From an uncultured Verrucomicrobiota bacterium (GTDB lineage Bacteria > Verrucomicrobiota > Verrucomicrobiia > Limisphaerales > UBA9464): a DNA stretch of 24,454 nt. Position numbers and translations under genes: made by a program. This document shows, piece after piece, positions 1 to 6,999 of this stretch (within the stretch, counting starts at the first letter, position 1; each line of letters starts with the position of its first letter). The notes beneath the pieces are model-generated. The model saw nothing but the letters and a program-made list of their open reading frames with translations. It searched no databases and was not told where the DNA came from. The stretch is from positions 1 to 24,454 of the forward strand of contig CAIPFS010000476.1 of NCBI GenBank assembly GCA_903864375.1, in the 5' to 3' direction.

Positions 1-80
1 GGGGTCGGGACACTTCGTGCCCGTCACTTCGCAGAGGCAAAGTGGATTGGCGAACGACCGCGAACCATCCCGGGTTAACC

Positions 81-126
81 GAACGATTGATTCGTTCAGT
101 TTGAACTGAACGATTTAATTGAACTG
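81..126. promoter_or_regulatory. Operator-like array of inverted repeats in the noncoding left edge
   Basis: A perfect dyad with 10-bp arms TCGTTCAGTT (92-101) and AACTGAACGA (104-113) around a 2-nt centre is seen directly. The half-site GAACGA recurs at 81-86 and 108-113, with its complement TCGTTC at 92-97, so the half-sites alternate in orientation. TTGAACTG occurs at 101-108 and again at 119-126. Such compact dyads are typical of operators for dimeric repressors such as TetR-family proteins; the family assignment is inference. The regulated gene is probably off the left edge of the window, because the acyltransferase gene ends, rather than starts, on this side. Nothing else is recognisable in 1-286. 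A small hairpin (GGCCAT/ATGGCC, 268-281) lies just beyond the acyltransferase stop but has no U-tract, so I do not call it a terminator. Confidence 0.45.
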
Positions 127-286
127 TCGATGTCGACGCAAGCGAGATTATCCAGTTTTGCAGATTCCGTCCGTGACATTCCTGTGAACGGAGGTGAAGC
201 CCGCGTTTCGTTCCCGCATGCGGAAGCCGCGGTCGAACGATTTTACTGCCTGAACCAGCTTCAATCAGGCCATGAATGGCCGTGGA

Positions 287-1369
287 TTAAGTCGCAACCG
301 CTGGTGGCTGAAGGACAGGAAGTTGGGGTTCTCCTTCAGGCCGGAGTTCCCGTTCCAACCGGATTTTCTGGGACCATTTCATGCAGGGCCTCTCGACGAT
401 GAGGCTAAAGCCCCAGGCAACGAGCAGGGAACCCGCCAGCGCCGCCAGGACCACCAGCGCTTCCGTCCCATCGCTGTGGGCGAGGTGTTTGGCGCGGTGA
501 ATGAACCTCCCACCCACGACCCCATGCAGGAGGTACAGCGAGTAGGAAAACACACCGACCGACGTGAGCGGACCAAAACCGCTTCGCCACTTTTGAATGG
601 CGAGCACCGTCAGCACGGAGACCAGAGCCGTCAGCCACCCCATGCTGTACAGGGTCAGGCTTGCGGCCAAGAGGGCGACCCCCCAGCCCGTCTCCCGCCG
701 ATCGATGGACCACATCCAGGCTGCCCACCCCAGGAGAAAGACCGGCATCCAATGAAAGATCATCTGTGAGGACGGAAGCAACAGCGAGAGAGCGCCCAGC
801 ACCAGCACGGTCACCGCGGTCGCAACGCGCGACTTTCGATGAAGGATCGGAAAGACGAGGGCGATCAGAATATAATATTGAAACTCGATGGCGAGGGTCC
901 AGAACACGGCATTGATCCATGGTTTGTTCAGGAGTCCGTTGAGCAACAGGCTGTGCGTGACCAGATCACTGACCTTGAAACCGAAAGGCTGGCCTCCCGG
1001 CAACAGACTGGCGACTCCGGCGCTCAGCACCGCGACCAGCAGGGCGAGGAGGTAGGGAGGATGAAGCCGCACCCCCCGTTTCATGAGGAAACGCCAAAAA
1101 GAGGTCCACTGATAATGGGATTTCCCCATCGAGACGGGAATGATGAAGCCGGAAATCACGAAGAAGACCTGAACCCCAAGATTTCCGTGCGCGAACAGGG
1201 CACGAAGATAAGTCGATTTTGGAAAATCGGGATCCGAGTTCGTAAAATGGAACAGACACACCATCAGACAGGCGGCGCCGCGGATCGCATCAAGATTATC
1301 AAATCGTGAGGATCGGACCTTCCGTGATTCAACGCGCGCGGGGACGTGATGGTCAGACGGAAGATTCAT
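287..1369 (-). CDS. Acyltransferase 3 (OafA/YrhL-type) integral membrane protein
   Basis: This 360-residue protein belongs to the acyltransferase-3 family, multi-spanning inner-membrane enzymes that move acetyl or other acyl groups onto cell-surface glycans, lipids or exported molecules. Visible hallmarks are the N-terminal LDAIRGAACLMVCLFHF segment with the conserved Arg and the catalytic-type FHF histidine, the GVQVFFVISGF loop, and the RGVRLHPPYLLALL segment matching the family's R-x-x-RL-x-P-x-Y motif. About ten hydrophobic segments follow, and the length is normal for a single-domain member. The acyl acceptor cannot be told from sequence. The gene stands alone and is transcribed away from the phage-derived operon, from a shared 229-bp intergenic region. 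It is most likely a host gene flanking the element, although acyltransferases of this family also occur as phage serotype-conversion genes. Confidence 0.9.
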   Translation of the reverse strand: MNLPSDHHVPARVESRKVRSSRFDNLDAIRGAACLMVCLFHFTNSDPDFPKSTYLRALFAHGNLGVQVFFVISGFIIPVSMGKSHYQWTSFWRFLMKRGVRLHPPYLLALLVAVLSAGVASLLPGGQPFGFKVSDLVTHSLLLNGLLNKPWINAVFWTLAIEFQYYILIALVFPILHRKSRVATAVTVLVLGALSLLLPSSQMIFHWMPVFLLGWAAWMWSIDRRETGWGVALLAASLTLYSMGWLTALVSVLTVLAIQKWRSGFGPLTSVGVFSYSLYLLHGVVGGRFIHRAKHLAHSDGTEALVVLAALAGSLLVAWGFSLIVERPCMKWSQKIRLERELRPEGEPQLPVLQPPAVAT

Positions 1370-1530
1370 TCGATGAATTACGGCTCATGGATTTTTACCT
1401 CGACCATCCCACACGACGTCCGGCGGTTGCGCCATGGGGTGATTCCCGCATATGAAAATGTTTGTGACCCCGATGGGACATTCGTCCGTCCATGGTCGGC
1501 CGGTTTTTCCCTTCTCCACGCGTTCTTGAG

Positions 1531-1553
1531 GCAATCCAGTCCATGCAATCCAG
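1531..1553. repeat. Short direct repeat upstream of the phage operon
   Basis: GCAATCCAG occurs twice, at 1531-1539 and 1545-1553, with a 14-bp period. It lies in the 229-bp divergent region between the acyltransferase start (1369) and the portal start (1599). It could be a binding site controlling the operon, but no convincing -35/-10 pair accompanies it. I see no attachment-site-like repeat shared with the right border of the cluster. Confidence 0.2.
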
Positions 1554-1598
1554 CCGCGCCTCACGGAAGGCATTGCGGCAGGGCAGGATGTTCCGCGG

Positions 1599-3053
1599 AT
1601 GGACGCGACAACCCACTCAACCCCGATGGGGGCTCTCCTGCGACGCGCAGGACGGGCCGGTGCCCATCAGTGGCGTCGCTGGACCCGGGCCTCCGGGCGT
1701 CTGCCGCGTCCGGCCCGCCCGGGTGGAATTCCCCCGGGGTTGAACCGGATCCTTCCCTCGGCGGGTCAGGGCTACTGGCTGAATCCCGGTGCCCGATTCT
1801 ACAGCCCGGCGATGATCGAGTCGGTGCTGCGGCTGGGGCTGGCCGGGGACCTTCTGGCGGGCTGGCAGCTCTTCCAGATCATGGAGGACACGTGGCCCCG
1901 GCTGAACAAGAACCTCCTGGAATTGAAACGGGCGGTCGTGGGGCTGGACCGCGAGGTGATCCCCGCCGGGCTTCCCGGTCGACCCCCGACCGCGAAGGCG
2001 CAGGAACGGGCCGGTCTGGTGACGGAACTGCTGTTTGATTTGCGTCCGGTTCCGGGGGCGGATGAAAACGATTTTGGCGGGACGGTCTTTGACCTGCTGG
2101 ACGCGTGGGCGAAGGGGGTTTCCGTGGTGGAGATCGATTGGGAGGCCCGCTCCCGACCGGTGCGCGGGCCGGTGCTGGCACCGCGGGCCACGCGATGGGT
2201 GCACCCGCAGCACTACGGGTGGACGGCGGCCCACGGCGCCCTCGAATTGCGGTTGCCCGCGGGGGCATCGGGGGTGCGGGGGCCGTCCGGTGAATTCCAG
2301 CCGTTTCCGCCGGACAAATTCCTGGTGGCCGTGTGCAAGTCGCGGAGTGGCCTGGCGACCGCGGGGGCCCTGCTGCGTCCCCTGGCCTTCTGGTGGGCGG
2401 CGGCGAATCTTTCGGCGGAATGGCTGCTGAACTTTGCCCAGGTGTTCGGCATGCCGATCCGCTGGGCGACCTACGATCCGCACAATCCGTCGCTGCTCCC
2501 CATCCTCGAGGACATGCTCGCCCAGCTCGGCAATTCCGGGTGGGCGGCATTTCCGGCGGGGACCCAGTTGGAACTGAAGGAGGCGGCTCGGGTGGGCAGT
2601 GACAATCCGCAGGCCTACGTGCAGACGCTGGCGGACCGGCTGTGCGACATTCTCATCCTGGGCCAGACACTGACCACGGATGTTCCGGCCAGCGGTTCGC
2701 GGGCCCTGGGACACATTCACAAGAATGTACGGGACGAGGCCATCGAGGCCGCCGGCCGGTGGGTGGATGATGTGATCAACCGGCAATGGATCCCGGCCCT
2801 GCTGCGGGTGAATTACGGCGATGCCTCGGAAGCACCGACGGTAATGTCGGCCGCCCGGCGGCCCGAGGATGCGGTGGCGCTGGCCCAGCGGGATCAACTG
2901 TTGCTCCGGGAGGGGGTCCGCCTGCCCCGGGCGTGGTTTTACCGGAGGCACGACATCCCCGAGCCGGGCCCGATGGAACCGGTGGTGGAGGCCCCCGCCG
3001 GACGGGCCCCGGCGGCCACCCTGCCGGATGATTCGGCATCCCTGACCCCATGA
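1599..3053 (+). CDS. DUF935 phage portal protein (Mu gp29-like)
   Basis: This 484-residue protein is recognised as a DUF935/Mu gp29 portal, the dodecameric ring at the capsid vertex through which DNA is packaged and to which the tail attaches. Family-typical segments are NPGARFYSPAMIESVLRLGL near residue 65, followed by a long alpha-helical region, the AWAKGVSVVEIDW stretch, the WVHPQHYGW strand, and the C-terminal ASGSRALGHIHKNVRDEA block followed by a DD-x-x-NRQWIPALLRVNYG segment. Length is normal for the family (about 400-530). The start is uncertain: ATG 1599 is used here, but ATG 1626 is also possible and neither has a clear Shine-Dalgarno sequence. The gene opens the operon and its stop overlaps the next start (ATGA at 3050). 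Unusually, no terminase large subunit or Mu F-like minor head gene adjoins it. Confidence 0.88.
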   Translation: MDATTHSTPMGALLRRAGRAGAHQWRRWTRASGRLPRPARPGGIPPGLNRILPSAGQGYWLNPGARFYSPAMIESVLRLGLAGDLLAGWQLFQIMEDTWPRLNKNLLELKRAVVGLDREVIPAGLPGRPPTAKAQERAGLVTELLFDLRPVPGADENDFGGTVFDLLDAWAKGVSVVEIDWEARSRPVRGPVLAPRATRWVHPQHYGWTAAHGALELRLPAGASGVRGPSGEFQPFPPDKFLVAVCKSRSGLATAGALLRPLAFWWAAANLSAEWLLNFAQVFGMPIRWATYDPHNPSLLPILEDMLAQLGNSGWAAFPAGTQLELKEAARVGSDNPQAYVQTLADRLCDILILGQTLTTDVPASGSRALGHIHKNVRDEAIEAAGRWVDDVINRQWIPALLRVNYGDASEAPTVMSAARRPEDAVALAQRDQLLLREGVRLPRAWFYRRHDIPEPGPMEPVVEAPAGRAPAATLPDDSASLTP

Positions 3054-5119
3054 ACGCCGTCACCTGTTCCATTTCCCGCGCTCCCCTTCGCCTGGAGGCG
3101 GATGTCCCGCCACCGGAGCTCATGTGGATGCCGGCGGGGATCCATTCCCTGCATGCGACGCGGGAGGGGGTTCCGGTGCAGGTGCGGGTGCGGGTCGACC
3201 CGGCGACGGCGGCGACGCTTCAGGCGCAGTGGCGGGCGCACATGGAGTCGTCCCGGCAGCGACCGTTCTTTGATTTCGATCACCGGAACGAGGCGGCTGC
3301 GGCCTGGCCGCTCGAATTCGCGTGGCGCATCGAACCCGAGCCCGGGGTGTATGCCCGGGTGGAATGGTCGGACGCCGGGGCCAGAGCCGTGGTGGGTCGC
3401 ACCTACCGGGCCTTTTCACCGGCCTTTCTCCTCGACGACGGCGATCCGGCCCGGGTGACCGGCGCTCCCCTCAACATGGGGGGACTGGTGAATGACCCCG
3501 CCTTTTTGCAGATGCGCCCCCTGTGGGCGGCCTCCTCCTTGACGGAATCCAACGGTTGGACTGCGGCTCCACCCGCAGTCACCCACTCCACGCCTCACAC
3601 CATGACTGAATCCCCCACCGGCGGCACGTCCGCCCCATTCCCCACCCCGGCGTCCCTCCACGCCCTGATCCCCCACACCACCCCGGGCCTGCCAGCCTCC
3701 CCGCCGCCGGTGGTGCTGGCGGCGGCCACTTCCCTGGAGCGACCGGGCGGCGAGGCCGCAACGGTTCCGGCGCACCCGAACCCACCCGCGGGCGGGCCGC
3801 GCTCCGGCGACGCGCCGCAGCCGCCGATAGCGGCGGCAGAGACCGAGCTGTGGCGGCAGGAGCGGGAGGAATTGCAGCGTCAGCTCCGGCATCAGCGGAC
3901 CGAGGCCGCCCGGACCGCGGTGCAGGCCGCCACCTCGCGCGGGGCGCTGCCTCCGCAGAACACCGACCTGCAGGAACAATGGCAACGGTTGATCGAACAG
4001 GAGCCGGCCCATGCGGCGCTGCTCGCGGCCCTTCCGTCGCACCCGGCCCTGGGAACCGTCGTCCCCGCCGGTGGGGGTGCGGCGTCGGTGGTGGCCGATG
4101 ATTCGCGCCGGGTTCTTCAGGCCTATGCCGCCGCCCGCCCGGGCGGGGAACGCGGAACCATCTGGGCGCGCGATCTGCGGGCCCGGGTGGCGCGCGGGGA
4201 TGAATCGGTGATTCAGGCGGCCAACGCCCTCGGGACATTGGTGGGCGATCTGGTGACCCAGCGGGCACTGGACCTCCTCAAGCTCCGGTTTCCAGTCCTG
4301 AACCGGATCAGCACGGATTTCAGCCCGGAAAACGCGGCCTTCAACCAGACCATCCGGACGCGCATCCGCACCGTGCCCGGCGTGACCGATTATTCCCCGG
4401 CGACCGGGTATGCGACCAGTGACGTGACGAGCACGGACGTCAACGTGACCTTGAACGCCCATAAGGCGGTTCAGATTGCCTTCACGGCAAATGATCTGGC
4501 CAGCACCCGGCGGATGCTCTTCGGTGAGCAGGAGGAGGGAATCCACTATGCCCTGGGCAAGAGCCTGGTGGATGCACTCTACGCCCTGCTGGTGCCGGCC
4601 ACGTTCACCGGCAAGACGGTTCAGCCGCTGGCCGGCTTCGGACGAGCCACGGTGGTGGCGATGGCCCGGGACCTGAGCAAGCGGGGAGTACCGACGACCC
4701 AGCGGACGCTGCTGCTGTACAGCGACTATTTTGCCGCGCTGGCGAGCGATTCGGCCCTGGTGAGCCTGGCCGCCTATCAGCGCCCGGAGATCATCACCGG
4801 TTATCAACTGCCGAATGTGGCCGGCTTTGATATTTATGAGGCGGTCAATCTTCCCCCGGCCGGCAATCTGACCGGGTTCGGCTTCAGTCCGGATGCCCTC
4901 ATCCTGGCCACCCGGCTGCCCAACGACTACACCACCGTCTTCCCCGGCGCCTCGGGCGGCGGGATCACCACCGTGGTCACCAATCCGGACACGGGCATGA
5001 GCGTCATGCTGGTGCAGTACCTCAACCATCAACTGGGCCAGGCGGTGATGCGGGTGGCTTTCATGTTTGGCGTGGCGGCGGGCCAGGCCCCCAGCGGTCA
5101 GTTGCTGGTGAGCGCCTGA
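3050..5119 (+). CDS. Mu I-like protease fused to scaffold region and major capsid protein
   Basis: This is a single 689-residue polypeptide with three regions. Residues about 20-165 resemble the Mu I-type prohead protease: the FDFDHRN segment with His78, the VEWSDAGARAVV strand, and TYRAFSPAF with candidate nucleophile Ser123. Residues about 170-370 are Pro/Ala-rich and then helical and charged (a WRQEREELQRQLRHQRTEAA-type stretch), as expected of an internal scaffold or delta domain. From about residue 414 (FPVLNRISTDFSPENAAFNQ) to the end the sequence reads as a major capsid protein. In Mu, protease/scaffold (I/Z) and capsid (T) are separate genes, so the fusion is notable. An in-frame ATG at 3602 (Met185), preceded by a hairpin, could give a nested 505-residue scaffold-capsid product analogous to Mu Z within I. 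The capsid assignment is by region, position and length. Confidence 0.82.
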   Translation: MNAVTCSISRAPLRLEADVPPPELMWMPAGIHSLHATREGVPVQVRVRVDPATAATLQAQWRAHMESSRQRPFFDFDHRNEAAAAWPLEFAWRIEPEPGVYARVEWSDAGARAVVGRTYRAFSPAFLLDDGDPARVTGAPLNMGGLVNDPAFLQMRPLWAASSLTESNGWTAAPPAVTHSTPHTMTESPTGGTSAPFPTPASLHALIPHTTPGLPASPPPVVLAAATSLERPGGEAATVPAHPNPPAGGPRSGDAPQPPIAAAETELWRQEREELQRQLRHQRTEAARTAVQAATSRGALPPQNTDLQEQWQRLIEQEPAHAALLAALPSHPALGTVVPAGGGAASVVADDSRRVLQAYAAARPGGERGTIWARDLRARVARGDESVIQAANALGTLVGDLVTQRALDLLKLRFPVLNRISTDFSPENAAFNQTIRTRIRTVPGVTDYSPATGYATSDVTSTDVNVTLNAHKAVQIAFTANDLASTRRMLFGEQEEGIHYALGKSLVDALYALLVPATFTGKTVQPLAGFGRATVVAMARDLSKRGVPTTQRTLLLYSDYFAALASDSALVSLAAYQRPEIITGYQLPNVAGFDIYEAVNLPPAGNLTGFGFSPDALILATRLPNDYTTVFPGASGGGITTVVTNPDTGMSVMLVQYLNHQLGQAVMRVAFMFGVAAGQAPSGQLLVSA
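3559..3580 (+). other. Perfect 8-bp hairpin ahead of an internal in-frame ATG
   Basis: GACTGCGG (3559-3566), a 6-nt loop, and CCGCAGTC (3573-3580) form a perfect stem inside the protease-capsid fusion gene. It lies 21 nt before the in-frame ATG at 3602, whose pyrimidine-rich leader resembles those in front of bona fide starts in this operon (5316, 12457, 16892). It may mark a former gene boundary or influence internal initiation; this is inference. Confidence 0.35.
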
Positions 5120-5315
5120 TGCCCCTCCGTCCAAGGTGTATGAACCCGTTCTTAATCCCGGGAACATCGGCGCCTGGAGCCACCTCCGTCACGGAGCGGA
5201 ATCAACCCGCGGGCGGCGGACCGAATACAGGCCGCCGTCTCCACCGGGAATGAGCTGTGACGCGGCCACACCCGATTGCCTCGTTCAACCGCCCATCACC
5301 CCACCCCACCCCGCC

Positions 5316-5723
5316 ATGCCCACGCCGACCCTGTCTGAATCGGACCTTCTGCTGTCCCAGAAGACCCTGGAGGAGTTGTTCAGGGCCCGCCTTCATCGGG
5401 GCCTGGCACAACCGATCACCGAGGTGATCGCGGAGATGGCCGGGCTGGTGCGGGATTACACCGGACGCTATGAGCTCCCGGCGGACCGCTGGCGGCGGCT
5501 GGTCCGGTGTCTCGCGGTGCATCAGTTGCTCTCCTTCCCCGGGGGCGCGGTCCCGGAGTCGGTGCAACGGGACCGCGACGCAGCGCTGCATGAGCTGGAG
5601 GAAATCCGGGATGGGCATTTTGCCGACCTCCTCCCGCCGAACCCGTCCGCCTCGGAGGCCGCCCCGAGGGCAGCCTGGGGTGGACGGGTACCGGTCCCCA
5701 CCCGACTGGAGACCATCCCATGA
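5316..5723 (+). CDS. DUF1320/Mu gp36-like head-tail adaptor
   Basis: This 135-residue protein starts at ATG 5316, although the frame is open further upstream to 5136; the start was chosen because the upstream part is low-complexity and the downstream part alone matches the family. The pattern of a helical region, DYTGRYELPADRWRRLVRCLAVHQLL, a V-x-x-RDRDAALHELEEI helix and G-HFADL is that of DUF1320 (Mu gp36), in which a chain of helices is followed by an R-Y/D-x-x-A-x-x-x-L-x-x-I segment. These proteins sit beneath the portal and join head to tail. The stop overlaps the next start (ATGA at 5720). The 196 bp between the capsid stop and this start shows no gene; it holds one small dyad (CTCCG/CGGAG at 5184-5196). 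Confidence 0.68.
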   Translation: MPTPTLSESDLLLSQKTLEELFRARLHRGLAQPITEVIAEMAGLVRDYTGRYELPADRWRRLVRCLAVHQLLSFPGGAVPESVQRDRDAALHELEEIRDGHFADLLPPNPSASEAAPRAAWGGRVPVPTRLETIP

Positions 5724-6274
5724 CCCCCTCCACCACAGCGGAACTTCTGGATGCCCTGCAGGGGCTTCTGGAACACTTGCGTTGGGAATCACAACCCGCC
5801 TTTGACCGGGTGGCCCGCTTTGACCAGCCGGACCTGGCGGTCGCCATCGGGGAATTGCAGACGCTGGCGGACCGCCTCTGCCTGCTGATCTATGAAGGGG
5901 ACCGGTATGAGACCCTGCATACGGGACGGCAGTTGCAGGTGCGACGGACCGCCCTGGTCAGTCTCCTGATGGCGGACCGGCAGGTGGCCCACCGGAGTGA
6001 GGCCGTCTTTGGCGGCCCCGGCATCCCGGGCGTGGTCGCCCTCAAGGATCTGGTGCTTGGATTCGCGGTGCATCGGGGACCGGAGGGTGGTGATGGACCC
6101 CGTTCCGTGCTGGGACGGCTTCTTCCCGGGGCCTATGTCCGGCCCATTTCAGCCAATCCCCTGCCCCTGGAGGGACATCCGGATGCCCTGGTGGGACGCG
6201 GTGGCTGGTGGATCCGCTTGGAACTGATCGGCGGACATCTCGATTTCGACCTGGGTCAGCAACCAATCCTCTGA
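5720..6274 (+). CDS. Putative tail terminator/head-tail completion protein
   Basis: This 184-residue protein has no motif that I can name with certainty. It begins with amphipathic helices (AELLDALQGLLEHLRWES), then GDRYETLHTGRQLQVRRTALVSLLM, which reads as a beta strand and helix, and ends with a beta-rich section including WWIRLELIGGHLDFDL. Position directly after the gp36-like adaptor and before the tail genes, plus length, fits the tail terminator or Mu gp37-like completion protein that caps the tail tube and docks it to the head. It is translationally coupled to the gene before (ATGA at 5720) and is followed after 2 nt by the next start. Function is inferred from synteny only. Confidence 0.5.
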   Translation: MTPSTTAELLDALQGLLEHLRWESQPAFDRVARFDQPDLAVAIGELQTLADRLCLLIYEGDRYETLHTGRQLQVRRTALVSLLMADRQVAHRSEAVFGGPGIPGVVALKDLVLGFAVHRGPEGGDGPRSVLGRLLPGAYVRPISANPLPLEGHPDALVGRGGWWIRLELIGGHLDFDLGQQPIL

Positions 6275-6276
6275 AC

Positions 6277-6999
6277 ATGGCCACTGTCGTCTTCCGCATT
6301 CAAACCTGTGACGGCCAGTCTCCGGGGCGTCCGGTGACGGTTTCCCGCCGGACATCCCCGCAATTGATGGGGGCGGTGCTGATCAGTGCCACCGACATTT
6401 CCCTGACGCCGGATCCCCAGGGAATGGTGGTGATGCGCCTCGCACCAGGATGGTATCAGCTCATGACCGCGTGGGACCGTCCGCTGGAATTCACCGTTCC
6501 CGACGATGAGGCGACCCACACGCTGGACGAGTTGGTGGGTCCCGGAGTCCGGCTGGCTCCGGGATTTGGGATCGGCACGACGCCGGGGTTTGCCTTCCGG
6601 CAGGGGCATCTCTGGCTGACCGACCTGACGGGAGGGTCCAGTCACACGGTCGAGCTGGGTCCGCCGCCGGGATACCCGTTCCAGGTGGTCGCCGGGGCCC
6701 GGGAGGCGACGGCGGCCCCGACGGTGCGGATTCAGGAGGGGGCGCTTCAATTTCGCGATCCGACCGACCGATGGCACACGGTCTGGCTCGGGGGTGGGGC
6801 AGCCGGTCCCCAACTGCGGGTGGGGAATGACGAGGTGATCCCCGACCAGCGGGTCCGGTGGACGGTGACTCAATTGCAGCTGCCCAACCTGGATGCCATC
6901 GATCCGGTCAGCCGTCGTCCTTCGTTCCACGCCCTGCTGCTGGTCGGCACTCCCGCCGGACTTTCCCTCGCCTTTGGTCCCAACCTCCCCCCCTCATGA
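6277..6999 (+). CDS. Ig-like fibre/adaptor structural protein
   Basis: This 240-residue protein starts at ATG 6277, 2 nt after the previous stop. Residues 1 to about 90 look like a small beta-sandwich of the carboxypeptidase-regulatory/Ig-like type (ISLTPDPQGMVVMRLAPGWYQL-like alternation). Two similar beta units follow: GHLWLTDLTGGSSHTVELG at about residue 109 and GALQFRDPTDRWHTVWLGG at about residue 150. This short G-x-L-x-x-x-D-x-T ... HT-V-x-LG repeat is common in phage fibre and decoration proteins. The C-terminus is a hydrophobic beta hairpin. Its stop overlaps the start of the first SGNH gene (ATGA at 6996), suggesting it may be a partner or anchor for that protein. The exact role is not recognised. 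Confidence 0.5.
   Translation: MATVVFRIQTCDGQSPGRPVTVSRRTSPQLMGAVLISATDISLTPDPQGMVVMRLAPGWYQLMTAWDRPLEFTVPDDEATHTLDELVGPGVRLAPGFGIGTTPGFAFRQGHLWLTDLTGGSSHTVELGPPPGYPFQVVAGAREATAAPTVRIQEGALQFRDPTDRWHTVWLGGGAAGPQLRVGNDEVIPDQRVRWTVTQLQLPNLDAIDPVSRRPSFHALLLVGTPAGLSLAFGPNLPPS

Noticed and set aside
130..402. 90-residue open frame on the plus strand near the left edge
   Set aside because: It overlaps the 3' end of the well-supported acyltransferase gene by more than 100 bp, has no ribosome binding site and no recognisable feature.
1370..1598. Possible terminase remnant upstream of the portal gene
   Set aside because: None of the frames in this stretch shows a terminase-like segment; it reads as an ordinary divergent intergenic region.
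1617..2951. Long minus-strand open frame opposite the portal gene (444 residues)
   Set aside because: Arg/Pro/Gln-rich shadow typical of the antisense of GC-rich genes; the plus-strand frame matches DUF935.
3416..5167. 583-residue minus-strand frame opposite the capsid fusion gene
   Set aside because: Low-complexity Gly/Arg/His-rich shadow with no domain; the sense frame is clearly coding.
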